DNA from: Nematostella vectensis
Lineage: Eukaryota > Cnidaria > Anthozoa > Actiniaria > Edwardsiidae
Length of the DNA: 60,000 bases
Direction of reading: 5' to 3'
Assembly: GCF_932526225.1 (NCBI RefSeq)
Contig: NC_064034.1
Span: forward strand, 3,336,001-3,396,000
Positions 48,214 through 55,730 of this stretch are shown here, in pieces (position 1 is the stretch's first letter; every line of letters begins with the position of its first letter). The translations under genes and the position numbers were made by a program. The notes under the pieces were generated by a model. It did no database searches. It worked only from the letters and a program-made list of their open reading frames with translations, and was not told where the DNA came from.

Positions 48214-48281
48214 AGTAGTATCATACGTATATTTGGTCCGCTTTTGGTCCGCTAGGGGAGGGGTGGTCAAGCTCGATTCTG

Positions 48282-48433
48282 ATTGGTGGATATATGGTCC
48301 GGTGTGTGACGTCACAGGTGGTGTTAGCCAATGGGAGTGGAGATATCTGGTTAGGGGTGTGACGTCACGCGGTACAGGGATTGGCTCCCGCGCGCGCGAC
48401 GCCACGGTGACGTCAGCGCGGGAAAGGATATAA
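48282..48433 (+). promoter_or_regulatory. Viral early-type promoter: three CRE/ATF sites, CCAAT boxes, E2F-like site, TATA
   Basis: TGACGTCA occurs at 48307-48314, 48360-48367 and 48408-48415. CCAAT boxes lie at 48282-48286 (reverse), 48328-48332 (forward) and 48380-48384 (reverse). GCGGGAAA, an E2F-type site, directly follows the last CRE, and TATAA is at 48429-48433. The ATG of the first gene is 50 bp further. The combination of ATF/CREB and E2F sites is that of adenovirus E2-type promoters. The match is by consensus only. Confidence 0.75.
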
Positions 48434-48482
48434 CGGTGCGACGTAGTGAGACGAAAGCTACCTCACACACCTGAGAAAAAAA

Positions 48483-49430
48483 ATGTCAAAGACCTATGTA
48501 ATGGATGTTGAGAAGAAAATGGCAGAGACACATATTACTAAGCACCATGGAGGAGAGCCAGAGACGAAGGAGAAGCGCCTAGTCAGGGAAGCACTGAAAG
48601 CGGAGAGGAGCTTGGAGAACCCTTGGGGTGAGAAAGAGCTCGAGAAGGAGGTGAATGTGGAGCTAGGAGCGTGGATGGAGCACGTGGGCGTGTGGGGTAA
48701 GGACTTCGACTGGGAGGAGTGGTCAAAGATAAGAAAGGAGGACGTCGCAGCGTACAAGGAGAGGAGCGCACAACGTGCGAAGTCGTTGGAGGAGGACTAC
48801 CAAGCGGCACTGAGCAATGGGAGCGCCGCTACCTGCCGTTGCATGAACCCATGGGAGTGCACGGGGTTACCAGAAGTGGTCCGCCCAACCTTTTTGAACA
48901 TCCCTAACATCCCTCTCAATATCCCCATCGACAAGGTGAAGAAGGAGGGTGAGACCGGCAAGAAAGGGGTGACGTTCGAGATGCCTGACGCCCGTGATGC
49001 CAACAAACTGGTGCAAGCCACCAATTTCTACATCTACAAGGTGATGGCTACCGCCGTTGACGCACTCATGTTTAAGTCCAATGCAAACGAGAGCTACTTC
49101 ACAAACCCAAACCTCTATAGGCAACGCTGGGTCAAGTATTTCGACCACGTTAAGTCGAAGGCTACTGACGCCATCTGGTTTGGTACCAAACTACTGAATA
49201 CAGCGCTGAGGGTATCCCCGCCACTACCTGATCTCAAGAATTATATTGGAGCGGTACTTGCTCTCCTCACCCCAGATGAGTTGATAGAGATGATGCAAGA
49301 TTGGGTGGATGGCAATACGAACACACCAGAGCTGATAAGAAGGGGAGAGAAGACGAAGAAGGCTGTTTTTCACCTAATACGCAAGGTTGCCCTAGGCATA
49401 GTGGAGACATACCCCTACAACGATGAGTAG
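48483..49430 (+). CDS. Orphan Polinton protein, 315 aa, behind the CRE/E2F promoter
   Basis: ATG 48483 lies 50 bp after the TATA box, and an AATAAA follows the stop at 49494-49499. I recognise no family. The N-terminal third (residues 1-110) is highly charged and helix/coiled-coil prone. A cysteine cluster follows (TCRCMNPWEC, about residues 117-126: C-x-C-x5-C). The C-terminal half is a compact, mostly helical-looking domain (VTFEMPDARDANKLVQATNF to the end). There is no LxCxE motif, Walker motif or polymerase/integrase signature. Position and promoter suggest an early or regulatory gene. The C-x-C cluster loosely recalls small DNA-virus regulatory proteins, but the spacing does not match a known motif. 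Confidence 0.75.
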   Translation: MSKTYVMDVEKKMAETHITKHHGGEPETKEKRLVREALKAERSLENPWGEKELEKEVNVELGAWMEHVGVWGKDFDWEEWSKIRKEDVAAYKERSAQRAKSLEEDYQAALSNGSAATCRCMNPWECTGLPEVVRPTFLNIPNIPLNIPIDKVKKEGETGKKGVTFEMPDARDANKLVQATNFYIYKVMATAVDALMFKSNANESYFTNPNLYRQRWVKYFDHVKSKATDAIWFGTKLLNTALRVSPPLPDLKNYIGAVLALLTPDELIEMMQDWVDGNTNTPELIRRGEKTKKAVFHLIRKVALGIVETYPYNDE

Positions 49431-49493
49431 GGTGTTTTTTGTGAGAAAGAGAGGACACTAGTCTTATGCTTGTAGCAGTTTGTGCAATTTTTT

Positions 49494-49499
49494 AATAAA
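49494..49499 (+). terminator. Poly(A) signal AATAAA for the 315-aa gene
   Basis: AATAAA lies about 64 bp after the TAG stop and before a T-rich run at 49543-49569 that separates this gene from the convergent minus-strand genes. Confidence 0.7.
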
Positions 49500-49577
49500 A
49501 AAGGATATAGTAAAGAGAGAGTTGTCTTGTTTACAAAACTACTTTTTTCTTTTTTTTTTTTTTTTTTTAGCTACTCC

Positions 49578-50246
49578 TTATTCGTAGTAAGTGTCCATTA
49601 TCAGTCCTAGACTAAGGCGCTGGAACTCCTCTATCTCTTCTTCCGTTGGGAGGTGTGCAATCTGTGCGGGGGACTCTATGGAATTAACACGGCGTTGTAC
49701 CGCTGCGTCTATGTAGGCTCTGACCTGTTCGTAGATTCTTGGGTCTACAAAAGAGGAACGGGAGGTTGGGTGGTTTACTGACATACGCTCCATTATATAA
49801 CGTGCGTTGTCTGCTTCCATTTGTGACTGTACCTCTGGTCCTTGTTGGTCCGGGGGTTGTGGTATTATACGTGATGGTTGTGGTGGTTGTGGTGGCGTCA
49901 GGCGCGTCAGGCGCAAGCGTAGTCGCGGGAGGGGTGGATGTCCCCTACGCTGCAATAGGCTAAGTTGCGCCAGGTTTCGACTGGTTTCTTCAGTGCTTTG
50001 GACCGTGGGTACCCGTACCCGTATGGGTGATGGCTGTCTTCTGAGTTGTCTTGTTCTTTGTTGGTTAGTGGGGAAGGGTCGTATTGTCCTCCCCCTGCGT
50101 AGGTTGTAGACAACTTGCTCACTGTTCCGTACATCGCTCACAACCTGCAGGGGGGAGTAATGTGTTAGTTGTGTTCTTACCCTAGCAACACCAATAGTAG
50201 TACTAGTAGTATTATTAGTGATCCCCCCACCGAGTTTATTATCCAA
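49578..50246 (-). CDS. Second frame of the RING locus, up to 222 codons, no early ATG
   Basis: This open frame overlaps the last 70 bp of the RING gene and runs on to 49578. It has no ATG until about residue 144 (QMEADNARYIMERM), so it is not a simple stand-alone gene. The composition is Arg/Pro/Gln-rich (PPQPPQPSR), with a helical acidic end (LPTEEEIEEFQRLSLGLIMDTYYE). It could be reached by -1 frameshifting at GGGGGGA (50228-50222), by splicing, or by internal initiation. Alternatively, one base was lost or gained in that G run and both frames were once a single gene. Confidence 0.5.
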   Translation of the reverse strand: MDNKLGGGITNNTTSTTIGVARVRTQLTHYSPLQVVSDVRNSEQVVYNLRRGRTIRPFPTNQQRTRQLRRQPSPIRVRVPTVQSTEETSRNLAQLSLLQRRGHPPLPRLRLRLTRLTPPQPPQPSRIIPQPPDQQGPEVQSQMEADNARYIMERMSVNHPTSRSSFVDPRIYEQVRAYIDAAVQRRVNSIESPAQIAHLPTEEEIEEFQRLSLGLIMDTYYE

Positions 50247-50359
50247 ACTAGACGTGTTAGTCGTTTATTATTCTCTTGTATCACCTGTTGCTCGTTGGGC
50301 GATGGTGTCCGTGTAGCTGCCTCTCTATCCACCTCTTCGGTTTCGTTGTTGTTGTTGTT

Positions 50360-50402
<43 letters not shown>

Positions 50403-51589
50403 TGGTAATCTGCGCGTACTTGCATTAGGGCTAGGGCTATTTGTCTGGCACGATACCGTTGGGATCTGCGCGAGTGTTGTGGGTTGGCTGGTTGGTTGGC
50501 ATATAACACCCCTTCATCGTCTTCGTCCTCGTCCTCTCCATGGCGTTCGGCCCAAGTGGTAGGGGGGTTGAGTAGTGAGTGGAGTAGTGAGTTGTCTTCA
50601 TCTTCATCTTCCGGTGAGTTGTCTTCATTCTCATCCTCCGTTTCGTCACTGTTGCTGCCATCGTTCTGTTCCGTGTAGTCGCGGCTCCAGGGATGGTCTC
50701 GTGAGCGCCATCCTATAGGGTCCTGGGCGTACCTCTCCCATAGGAAGTGGGAGTAGGGGGGCGGTGGTACCACAAAGGTGGCGTCGTAGGTCTCCCAAAC
50801 CCATTTACCGGTTGGTAAATCTAAGGCCCACGCAGCGTAGGAATCTTTGAAGGCGTGGACGTAGGATTGTGGATGGAAGAGTGAGGTGTCCACGTTCTCC
50901 ATGAAGGCAACCCTATCGCTTTCGTATTGGGCTCTTTTGTCGTGCCCCTCTGGGGGTGGTGGCGGTGTGATATCCTCCCTGAGCCAATGATACTCGTTAT
51001 TTGCGTCTACTTCCCAAAGCCACTCACCGTACTTAGTGATTTGGTTGTTGTATTGGTGGGAGAAGGTGCTTATTGAGCGGCGTGGGAGTAAGAGAGGGAG
51101 CTCGAAGTCGTGGCGGTCTTCCTTTTCGCATATTTTTTGGGCTATAGGGTCGCATCTCCTGCACAGCACCCCAATGAAGAAACGACTCCTGTAATGGGCG
51201 GGGTAGAGTGCCATGAATTGTTTGAACCGGTCGAAGGCTGGCTGTATTTTGGTCTTTTCCTCTACGATGATTTGCTCCGCTGGGTGGTCATCGTACATGG
51301 GTTTAAAGTTACTGTCGACCCATAAGACCACCCCTCTTGTCGTATCTGGGAAGACGTACCTACAGTGTGGGCATGTGATACGTTCGGTGCGGTGGGTGTG
51401 TATCCATTTCCAGAAGCATTGCTGATGGCATGATTGTCCACAACAGGGTAGACGGCTCAATAGGGTGAGGGATGTGTTACTGGTCTCCCTGTCGTCTTGG
51501 CAAATGATACACGCCAACCTCTCAGAGTTGTTGTTTGCTAGTTCACAGAGCTTTTTGGTGGGAGGCTCTAGGTGGGATGTCCTAGCCAT
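50177..51589 (-). CDS. RING-finger protein, 470 aa, with C-terminal hydrophobic anchor
   Basis: From ATG 51589, residues 33-79 form a RING-type zinc finger: C-x2-C (ACIIC), LPCCGQSCHQQC, and CPHC. It is presumably a ubiquitin E3 ligase, as is common in large DNA viruses and Polintons. A long Pro/Trp/Tyr-rich middle follows, then an Asp/Glu/Asn-rich acidic stretch, a homopolymeric Asn run encoded by a (GTT)n tract at 50343-50400, and a short C-terminal membrane segment (IINSVGGSLIILLVLLLVLLG). TATAAA on the minus strand (51636-51631) sits 42 bp upstream. It is divergent from the exonuclease-like gene, with which it shares a promoter region. Substrates are unknown. Confidence 0.8.
50222..50228 (-). 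promoter_or_regulatory. Candidate -1 frameshift heptamer GGGGGGA
   Basis: In the RING frame the codons are GTG GGG GGA, which fits X XXY YYZ. Slipping back one base enters the 222-codon frame at once and bypasses the hydrophobic tail. No downstream pseudoknot was verified. A plain homopolymer indel explains the same picture. Confidence 0.35.
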
Positions 51590-51599
51590 AGTTGTGCTA

Positions 51600-51848
51600 G
51601 TGTGAGAGTATTTCAGGGTGAGTGCTGCAATTTATACGCTTGTGGGGTGACGTCAGCTCTGACGTTTTATGGGGAAGTGTGCTGTGATTGGCCTAGAGTT
51701 TTGGGTACTACTCTCTTATTGGTTTAGGTGTTTCTTTTGTGATATAACAAAGTGTGTGATTGGATAGTATTGTACATCGATGCTGATTGGTTTGTGAGGG
51801 TGTTTTCAACCTATATATAAAAGGGTGAGGGCTTATTAACGCGTTTCT
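51600..51848. promoter_or_regulatory. Divergent promoter between the RING gene and the exonuclease-like gene
   Basis: A CRE/ATF site TGACGTCA lies at 51648-51655. Four inverted CCAAT boxes (ATTGG) lie near 51689, 51718, 51758 and 51785. TATATATAA at 51812-51820 faces right, and TATAAA (reverse, 51631-51636) faces left. The make-up repeats that of the promoter at 48.3 kb, so the two units are probably co-regulated. Confidence 0.7.
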
Positions 51849-51858
51849 TTGTGCACCC

Positions 51859-52050
51859 ATGGCGCCAGTGTGGGAGGAAGCTTTCACCTCGTTCGTCAGA
51901 GGGTGTTCGTTTGGGGTTGGTCTCTTTTTTGGCGCACGTATCACTTTCTCCTTATTGTGTTGGGAATTTACGGAATGGCTACAGGGAAAGATCCCAGTGG
52001 AGAGCAAGAGAGTGGAAGATGGGTCAGTGGATGGGAACAGTGGGGAATGA
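51859..52050 (+). CDS. Small upstream ORF, 63 aa, one membrane segment
   Basis: This is the first ATG after the TATA box (39 bp downstream). It encodes a hydrophobic helix (CSFGVGLFFGARITFSLLCW, residues 15-34) and a charged tail, and overlaps the next gene in another frame. It may be a small viral membrane protein or a regulatory uORF. No homologue is recognised. Confidence 0.4.
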   Translation: MAPVWEEAFTSFVRGCSFGVGLFFGARITFSLLCWEFTEWLQGKIPVESKRVEDGSVDGNSGE

Positions 52051-52892
52051 TACCAGGCATATTGGACTACACCAATTATGTACTGCGTGGGCCTTTCCAC
52101 GACACGCTCCGTGGTCCCTTTGAACCATGTGTTGCGCAAGAGGGTGTCTTCCAGAGCATTACATGTATCCTCGACGAGGATGGGTTTTATGTGAATGGCG
52201 TGTTCCATTGCAAGGAGGTGGGGTTCTTTCATCACAATGACGAGGTGATTGGTAGACACTTCACCTTCCCTATGAGGTACAGCGAGCTCTCCCAAAAAGA
52301 CAGGAGGGTAGCACGCTATGTCACTCAAAATGTCACAGGGCTGAAGTTTGACCTTACAGCTGGCTCCAGCATCCCTCACGCTGAGCTGGGACGTGTCGTC
52401 AAAGGGTGGTACGATTTCTACGGTCAAGGGGGAATTGTTGGGTACAAGGGTGGTAGCTGCGAGCGTCGGCTCCTTATGGACCTTAGCATTCCTTTCGTGA
52501 ACTTGGAGGTGTTTGGTTGTCCCAAGTACCAAGAGTTGCATGAGCACTACAGCAACATGCACGTGAGCTTTATGACGGGTGCTCACGAGAAGGCATGTAG
52601 GCATCATCTTTACTCCGCCTTCTCCGACACCCCCAAGCACTGCCCCAAGGCTGAGGTCTATTTGTTTGGCAAGTGGTTGAGAACCAACCAACGGCGTGTG
52701 TGCATGTTTACCGACCCTGAGAGCTGTCTTGAGTACGACAAACGGATGGAGTGCTATAACCTCCAAAAGGATGTAGAGGAGTGTAATAAGATATGGAAAT
52801 GTACCCACCCTGTGTGTGGGGGCGCTGGTGTTGTAAGGGAGGGGTTAGGGGATAAGAAGAAGAGCCTACTTGAACTAACTAGGACCTACTAG
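51975..52892 (+). CDS. RNase H-fold/exonuclease-like protein, 305 aa
   Basis: The frame is open from 51849, but the first ATG in it is 51975. The protein has an acidic ILDEDGFYVNG block, CKEVGFF, then FTFPMRYSELSQKDRRVARYV, GLKFD, GGIVGYKGG, NLEVFGCPKY, CRHHLYSAF, and KHCPKAEVYLFGKWL. The same series (KE-lg-v, a yvKG block, a NLEDLGCP block, C-x-x-H, C, then a W-containing helix) recurs in many uncharacterised invertebrate proteins, often tied to mobile elements. I recall these as exonuclease-like in fold. The enzymatic role is inferred and the catalytic residues are not established. A cysteine-rich C-terminal extension (YDKRMECYNL, CNKIWKCTHPVC) follows. Confidence 0.6.
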   Translation: MATGKDPSGEQESGRWVSGWEQWGMIPGILDYTNYVLRGPFHDTLRGPFEPCVAQEGVFQSITCILDEDGFYVNGVFHCKEVGFFHHNDEVIGRHFTFPMRYSELSQKDRRVARYVTQNVTGLKFDLTAGSSIPHAELGRVVKGWYDFYGQGGIVGYKGGSCERRLLMDLSIPFVNLEVFGCPKYQELHEHYSNMHVSFMTGAHEKACRHHLYSAFSDTPKHCPKAEVYLFGKWLRTNQRRVCMFTDPESCLEYDKRMECYNLQKDVEECNKIWKCTHPVCGGAGVVREGLGDKKKSLLELTRTY

Positions 52893-52981
52893 TAAGGGTC
52901 ATTACAGTACACATGTATTAAGGTGTTTTTTTATTGCTATTAAAAAAAAGAGATCGTGCGTTACAGTGTATTGCTTTCCTC

Positions 52982-53488
52982 TCAAAGATCGTCCCATCGT
53001 TCTATTGTTCTCTTCGGTTTCTTTCTTCTCGCACCACTCCCGGTTGGCTTAGGGGTCGTAGTGGCAGATAGTGGTAATTGTGGTAGGCGCCGTTTGACGT
53101 TTCGCCACGGGAATGGTCTTGGAATCCTACTCTTTGGTGTGTTAGTGGGCGGTGTTGGTAAAATCCCAAAGGGTGTGCTTGGTGACTCGCTTGGTGGTGA
53201 GGGGAGGGGGGTCCTGAGTTGGGCATCGGTCTCTTTACTCCTACCCTTTCCACTCTCCTTGGCTTCTTGGATCCAATCTAACCATTGCGTCAGTGCTGTG
53301 TTGTAGAGGCGTACTTTTACCTCCAATGGTAATGTTTTGTTGTTTAGGATCCTCTGTATATCTTTGTCCAGCCGTGCCACAATCTGCAGCTGTGGTGCCA
53401 TGGCAACCTTCTCTTTGGTTACCAGTAGGTTTGCCATATGCTCAGGTACCAATGCCATACGGTAGGCTCCTCCTTTTTGTGTTGACAT
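52982..53488 (-). CDS. Conserved Polinton-type protein, 168 aa
   Basis: ATG 53488 begins MSTQKGGAYRMALVPEHMANLL. The N-terminal half is helical (LQIVARLDKDIQRILNNKTL, then KVRLYNTALTQWLDWI). The rest is Pro/Ser/Thr-rich with a basic end. Proteins that start with YRM-LVP and continue with a LD-x-x-(I/M)-x-x-IL helix and LYN-x-x-L are frequent companions of Polinton capsid genes in invertebrates, as I recall them. The role, perhaps a virion-internal or scaffold protein, is unknown. Confidence 0.65.
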   Translation of the reverse strand: MSTQKGGAYRMALVPEHMANLLVTKEKVAMAPQLQIVARLDKDIQRILNNKTLPLEVKVRLYNTALTQWLDWIQEAKESGKGRSKETDAQLRTPLPSPPSESPSTPFGILPTPPTNTPKSRIPRPFPWRNVKRRLPQLPLSATTTPKPTGSGARRKKPKRTIERWDDL

Positions 53489-53537
53489 GGTGACTATCTT
53501 GGGTAGACTGGGTGGTATGGTTACCCCTTGGCCTTAT

Positions 53538-53888
53538 TTATATTTTTCCGATGAGTTTCTGGACCAGGGGTACCCCTGCGGTACCTCCTAGGGCTCCTAG
53601 TAGGAGTGGGATAGCCCATCCCCCACGTTGGCTTACGAGCATTTTTTTCCTCTCCCTTGCTGGTAGTCTCTTGTTTGCTAGGGTACGTAGCCTGTGTTTG
53701 TGGACGCTTAGTTTGCTCCGTTGTACTTTGCTGAGGGGGACGTTGCCTCTTAGCAGGTTGTGGGCAATCTCGCCCAACGCGTTTACTTGCTCACCAGAGG
53801 CTTTTTTTAGGAGGTATTGTCTTGTTCTACCTTTGCTGATAGAAAGGTCATTCAGGAACTTAGCGTTCCTCTTCAACCGGCGTGACAT
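53538..53888 (-). CDS. Small basic Polinton protein with C-terminal hydrophobic Gly-rich segment, 116 aa
   Basis: The first ATG of the frame is at 53888 (MSRRLKRNAKFL); the frame is open upstream without another ATG. The middle is strongly basic and helical (ALGEIAHNLLRGNVPLSKVQ, RSKLSVHKHRLRTLA), followed by RGGWAIPLLLGALGGTAGVP. The motif order of an LRGNVPLS block, a KHK-x-x-LR-x-LA block and a QRGG hydrophobic tail is widespread among invertebrate Polinton/adintovirus proteins, as I recall it. It resembles DNA-binding or membrane-active virion proteins. The exact role is not known. Confidence 0.7.
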   Translation of the reverse strand: MSRRLKRNAKFLNDLSISKGRTRQYLLKKASGEQVNALGEIAHNLLRGNVPLSKVQRSKLSVHKHRLRTLANKRLPARERKKMLVSQRGGWAIPLLLGALGGTAGVPLVQKLIGKI

Positions 53889-53934
53889 GATGGAATGGTA
53901 CCGATGGAGTACCTCCCCTTTTTTTATAGGGTAG

Positions 53935-54117
53935 CTACAACCATGCAGGGTCAATCCTATCCAATTCACGCCCTGTCACCCAGAGTTTCCGGTAACGCCC
54001 ACCATGCTGTACCGTTTTACCAGCGTACACTCCCCTACGTGTATGTCTTCCCCTTCTGACGCGTGTAACACGTTTGGTGCGTCTTCTCGCGAAGCGTCCG
54101 CTCTTTCTCAATACCAT
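53935..54117 (-). CDS. Small Arg-rich virion-type protein, 60 aa
   Basis: From ATG 54117 it reads MVLRKSGRFARRRTKRVTRV with continuing Arg/Lys enrichment, ending RELDRIDPAWL. Size and charge resemble adenovirus core proteins such as VII or mu. It lies in the late block, 16 bp from the next gene. DNA condensation is inferred from charge only. Confidence 0.6.
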   Translation of the reverse strand: MVLRKSGRFARRRTKRVTRVRRGRHTRRGVYAGKTVQHGGRYRKLWVTGRELDRIDPAWL

Positions 54118-54133
54118 GGTCGAGTGATTGGGG

Positions 54134-54331
54134 TCATTTACCCATGAGGGCTTTTACAGTATCGTACATAGCACCGATGTAATCTTGGGGCCCACGCTGC
54201 ATACCCCTACCACGCTGCGTACCCCTGCCCCTCTGTCTGTAGCGACGGGGTCCACCCCTTTTCTTACACACTGTCCTCCTCCTCCTCCTCCTCAACCTAG
54301 TACGTTGGGTCCTTCTCACGCGGCGTCCCAT
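54134..54331 (-). CDS. Small Arg-rich core-like protein, 65 aa
   Basis: ATG 54331. RRTQRTRLRRRRRRTVCKKR, then RYRQRGRGTQRGRG, then a non-basic end (DYIGAMYDTVKALMGK). A TATA-like GATAAATAGC lies at 54363-54372 on the minus strand. It is a probable DNA-condensing virion protein. A divergent second copy lies immediately upstream (54372-54542). Confidence 0.6.
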   Translation of the reverse strand: MGRRVRRTQRTRLRRRRRRTVCKKRGGPRRYRQRGRGTQRGRGMQRGPQDYIGAMYDTVKALMGK

Positions 54332-54371
54332 AGCGGAGTGGTGTAGTGGTGTTCATCGTTCGCTATTTATC

Positions 54372-54542
54372 CTAAAGCGCTTTCCATTGGCTTAGTGGTA
54401 CCCCAAGGAGGTGCCATTCTTTCCTACCCCTACCACGCTGCGTACCCCTACCCCTCTGTCTGTAGCGACGGGGTCTGCCCCTTCTCTTACACACTCTCCC
54501 CCTCAACCTAGTACAACGGTTCTTGCTCACACGACGTCTCAT
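54372..54542 (-). CDS. Second, altered copy of the Arg-rich core-like gene, 56 aa
   Basis: ATG 54542 to TAG 54372. CKRRGRPRRYRQRGRGTQRG is shared with the 65-aa neighbour, and nucleotide similarity extends into the leader (about 54180-54360 against 54420-54580). The DYIGAMYDTVKAL end is lost; the frame instead runs into the promoter of the next gene (KEWHLLGVPLSQWKAL). It looks like a tandem duplication that truncated one copy. It may or may not be functional. Confidence 0.5.
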   Translation of the reverse strand: MRRRVSKNRCTRLRGRVCKRRGRPRRYRQRGRGTQRGRGRKEWHLLGVPLSQWKAL

Positions 54543-54590
54543 AGTGGAATGGTGTTGTGGTGTTTGTCACTTGTTATTTACGAGTTTTTT

Positions 54591-55730
54591 TCATACCCAA
54601 ACGGATCTCCATGGTGGATTATTTGCAGCACTGTCAACTCCACCAACACCGCCACCAACTTGTTGGTTGTCTACACGTTGGGTGGTGACGCACTTTGTTT
54701 TGGTGACATTGGTCCCATCTGCGCGACGTCTCTTTTGAGTGACGCACTTTCTTGTTGTTGTGGTCGCTCTTCCACCTCTCCCTCTTCCACCCCTCCTCCT
54801 CCCTCCTCTACCGCCACTACCGCCACTGCCACCACTACCTCCACTTCCACCTCCACCTCCCCCACTCCCCCCAGCCCTGCGCCTTGACCCCCTACGAGAG
54901 GTACTCCTGGAGGGTGTGGAGGGTGTACGGATCGTGGAACCATGTGACCCTAGTGGTCTTATCGCCGAGAATGTGGTAGGTGACCCATAGCTCCCAGGCG
55001 AGCGTAACTGGCTTTGGTCTACCGTCGTATTGGCAATTGCAGTTGCTTCGGGGCTGGGTAGTGGGTTTGCCCTCCCCCAACCCAGGAATCGTTGGAGAAG
55101 ACCTCCCTGTGGCGGTGATTTCTTCTTATGATGAGCGCGCCCTGCGGCACTGGACGCCCGTTTTGGTGTCTTTACTTTCTTTTGCCGCTTTCTGCCAGGC
55201 TCACTGTATACTCTCCCGGGGGAAAGCGCTAGTGACGCATCCGATAGGCCTGAATAACCAGCCCAAGTGGGGGTACCCTCCAGGGGGAGAGTCGATTGTG
55301 GTAGATTGGCTGGGGTCGATGATGCTAAGGGGGAGAGTGATGGGAGAGCTGTGTTGAGTGGTGTTGGTAATGGCTGCGGATGTGGTGATGATGATGATGA
55401 TGATGCTGATGACAATGGCCCTGGCCCTGAGCGTTTGCTGTACCGCGAGAGTGTTCGTGGTGCAAACTGGGTCCATGATCGCGGTGACGATGGCGGTGGT
55501 GTTGACGACTTGCTAGATGAGGAGAGGGGGGTAACTCCGCTAGGGGGTGTTGGTGGCTCCAACCCAAGGCGTTTGTTGTACCGTGCCTCAGCCCTGTACT
55601 TGGCGCGGGTGTACTCCGCGGGCTTACGCCTTGCGCTTGCCGTGGGACGTATACGGGTCGCTGGGGTCCACCCTCCCCTTGGACCTCTTCCTCTTACGTT
55701 GGGCATCGCTGACTGATGTGGTACACCCAT
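54591..55730 (-). CDS. Large basic Ser/Pro/Gly/Arg-rich protein, 379 aa
   Basis: ATG 55730 lies within the 3' end of the ATPase gene, a 107-bp overlap. The sequence is low complexity: basic N terminus, Ser/Pro-rich middle, a Lys cluster (GRKRQKKVKTPKRASSAAGR), then a Gly/Ser and Gly/Arg tract (about residues 290-325, GGSGG and RRGGRGRGG repeats) and a short C terminus. No domain is recognised. Position and charge fit a virion core or DNA-binding protein of adenovirus pV/pVII type; this is inference. Confidence 0.65.
   Translation of the reverse strand: MGVPHQSAMPNVRGRGPRGGWTPATRIRPTASARRKPAEYTRAKYRAEARYNKRLGLEPPTPPSGVTPLSSSSKSSTPPPSSPRSWTQFAPRTLSRYSKRSGPGPLSSASSSSSSPHPQPLPTPLNTALPSLSPLASSTPANLPQSTLPLEGTPTWAGYSGLSDASLALSPGRVYSEPGRKRQKKVKTPKRASSAAGRAHHKKKSPPQGGLLQRFLGWGRANPLPSPEATAIANTTVDQSQLRSPGSYGSPTTFSAIRPLGSHGSTIRTPSTPSRSTSRRGSRRRAGGSGGGGGGSGGSGGSGGSGGRGGRRRGGRGRGGRATTTTRKCVTQKRRRADGTNVTKTKCVTTQRVDNQQVGGGVGGVDSAANNPPWRSVWV

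Noticed and set aside
50145-50180. A 36-bp intron (GTAAGAAC...CTGCAG) joining the RING gene to its second frame
   Set aside because: Splice-like ends are present, but the joined frame meets a stop at once and the intron would be unusually short.
51708-52808. 366-codon frame antisense to the exonuclease-like gene
   Set aside because: Shadow frame: the plus-strand frame has recognisable family blocks and its own TATA box and start.
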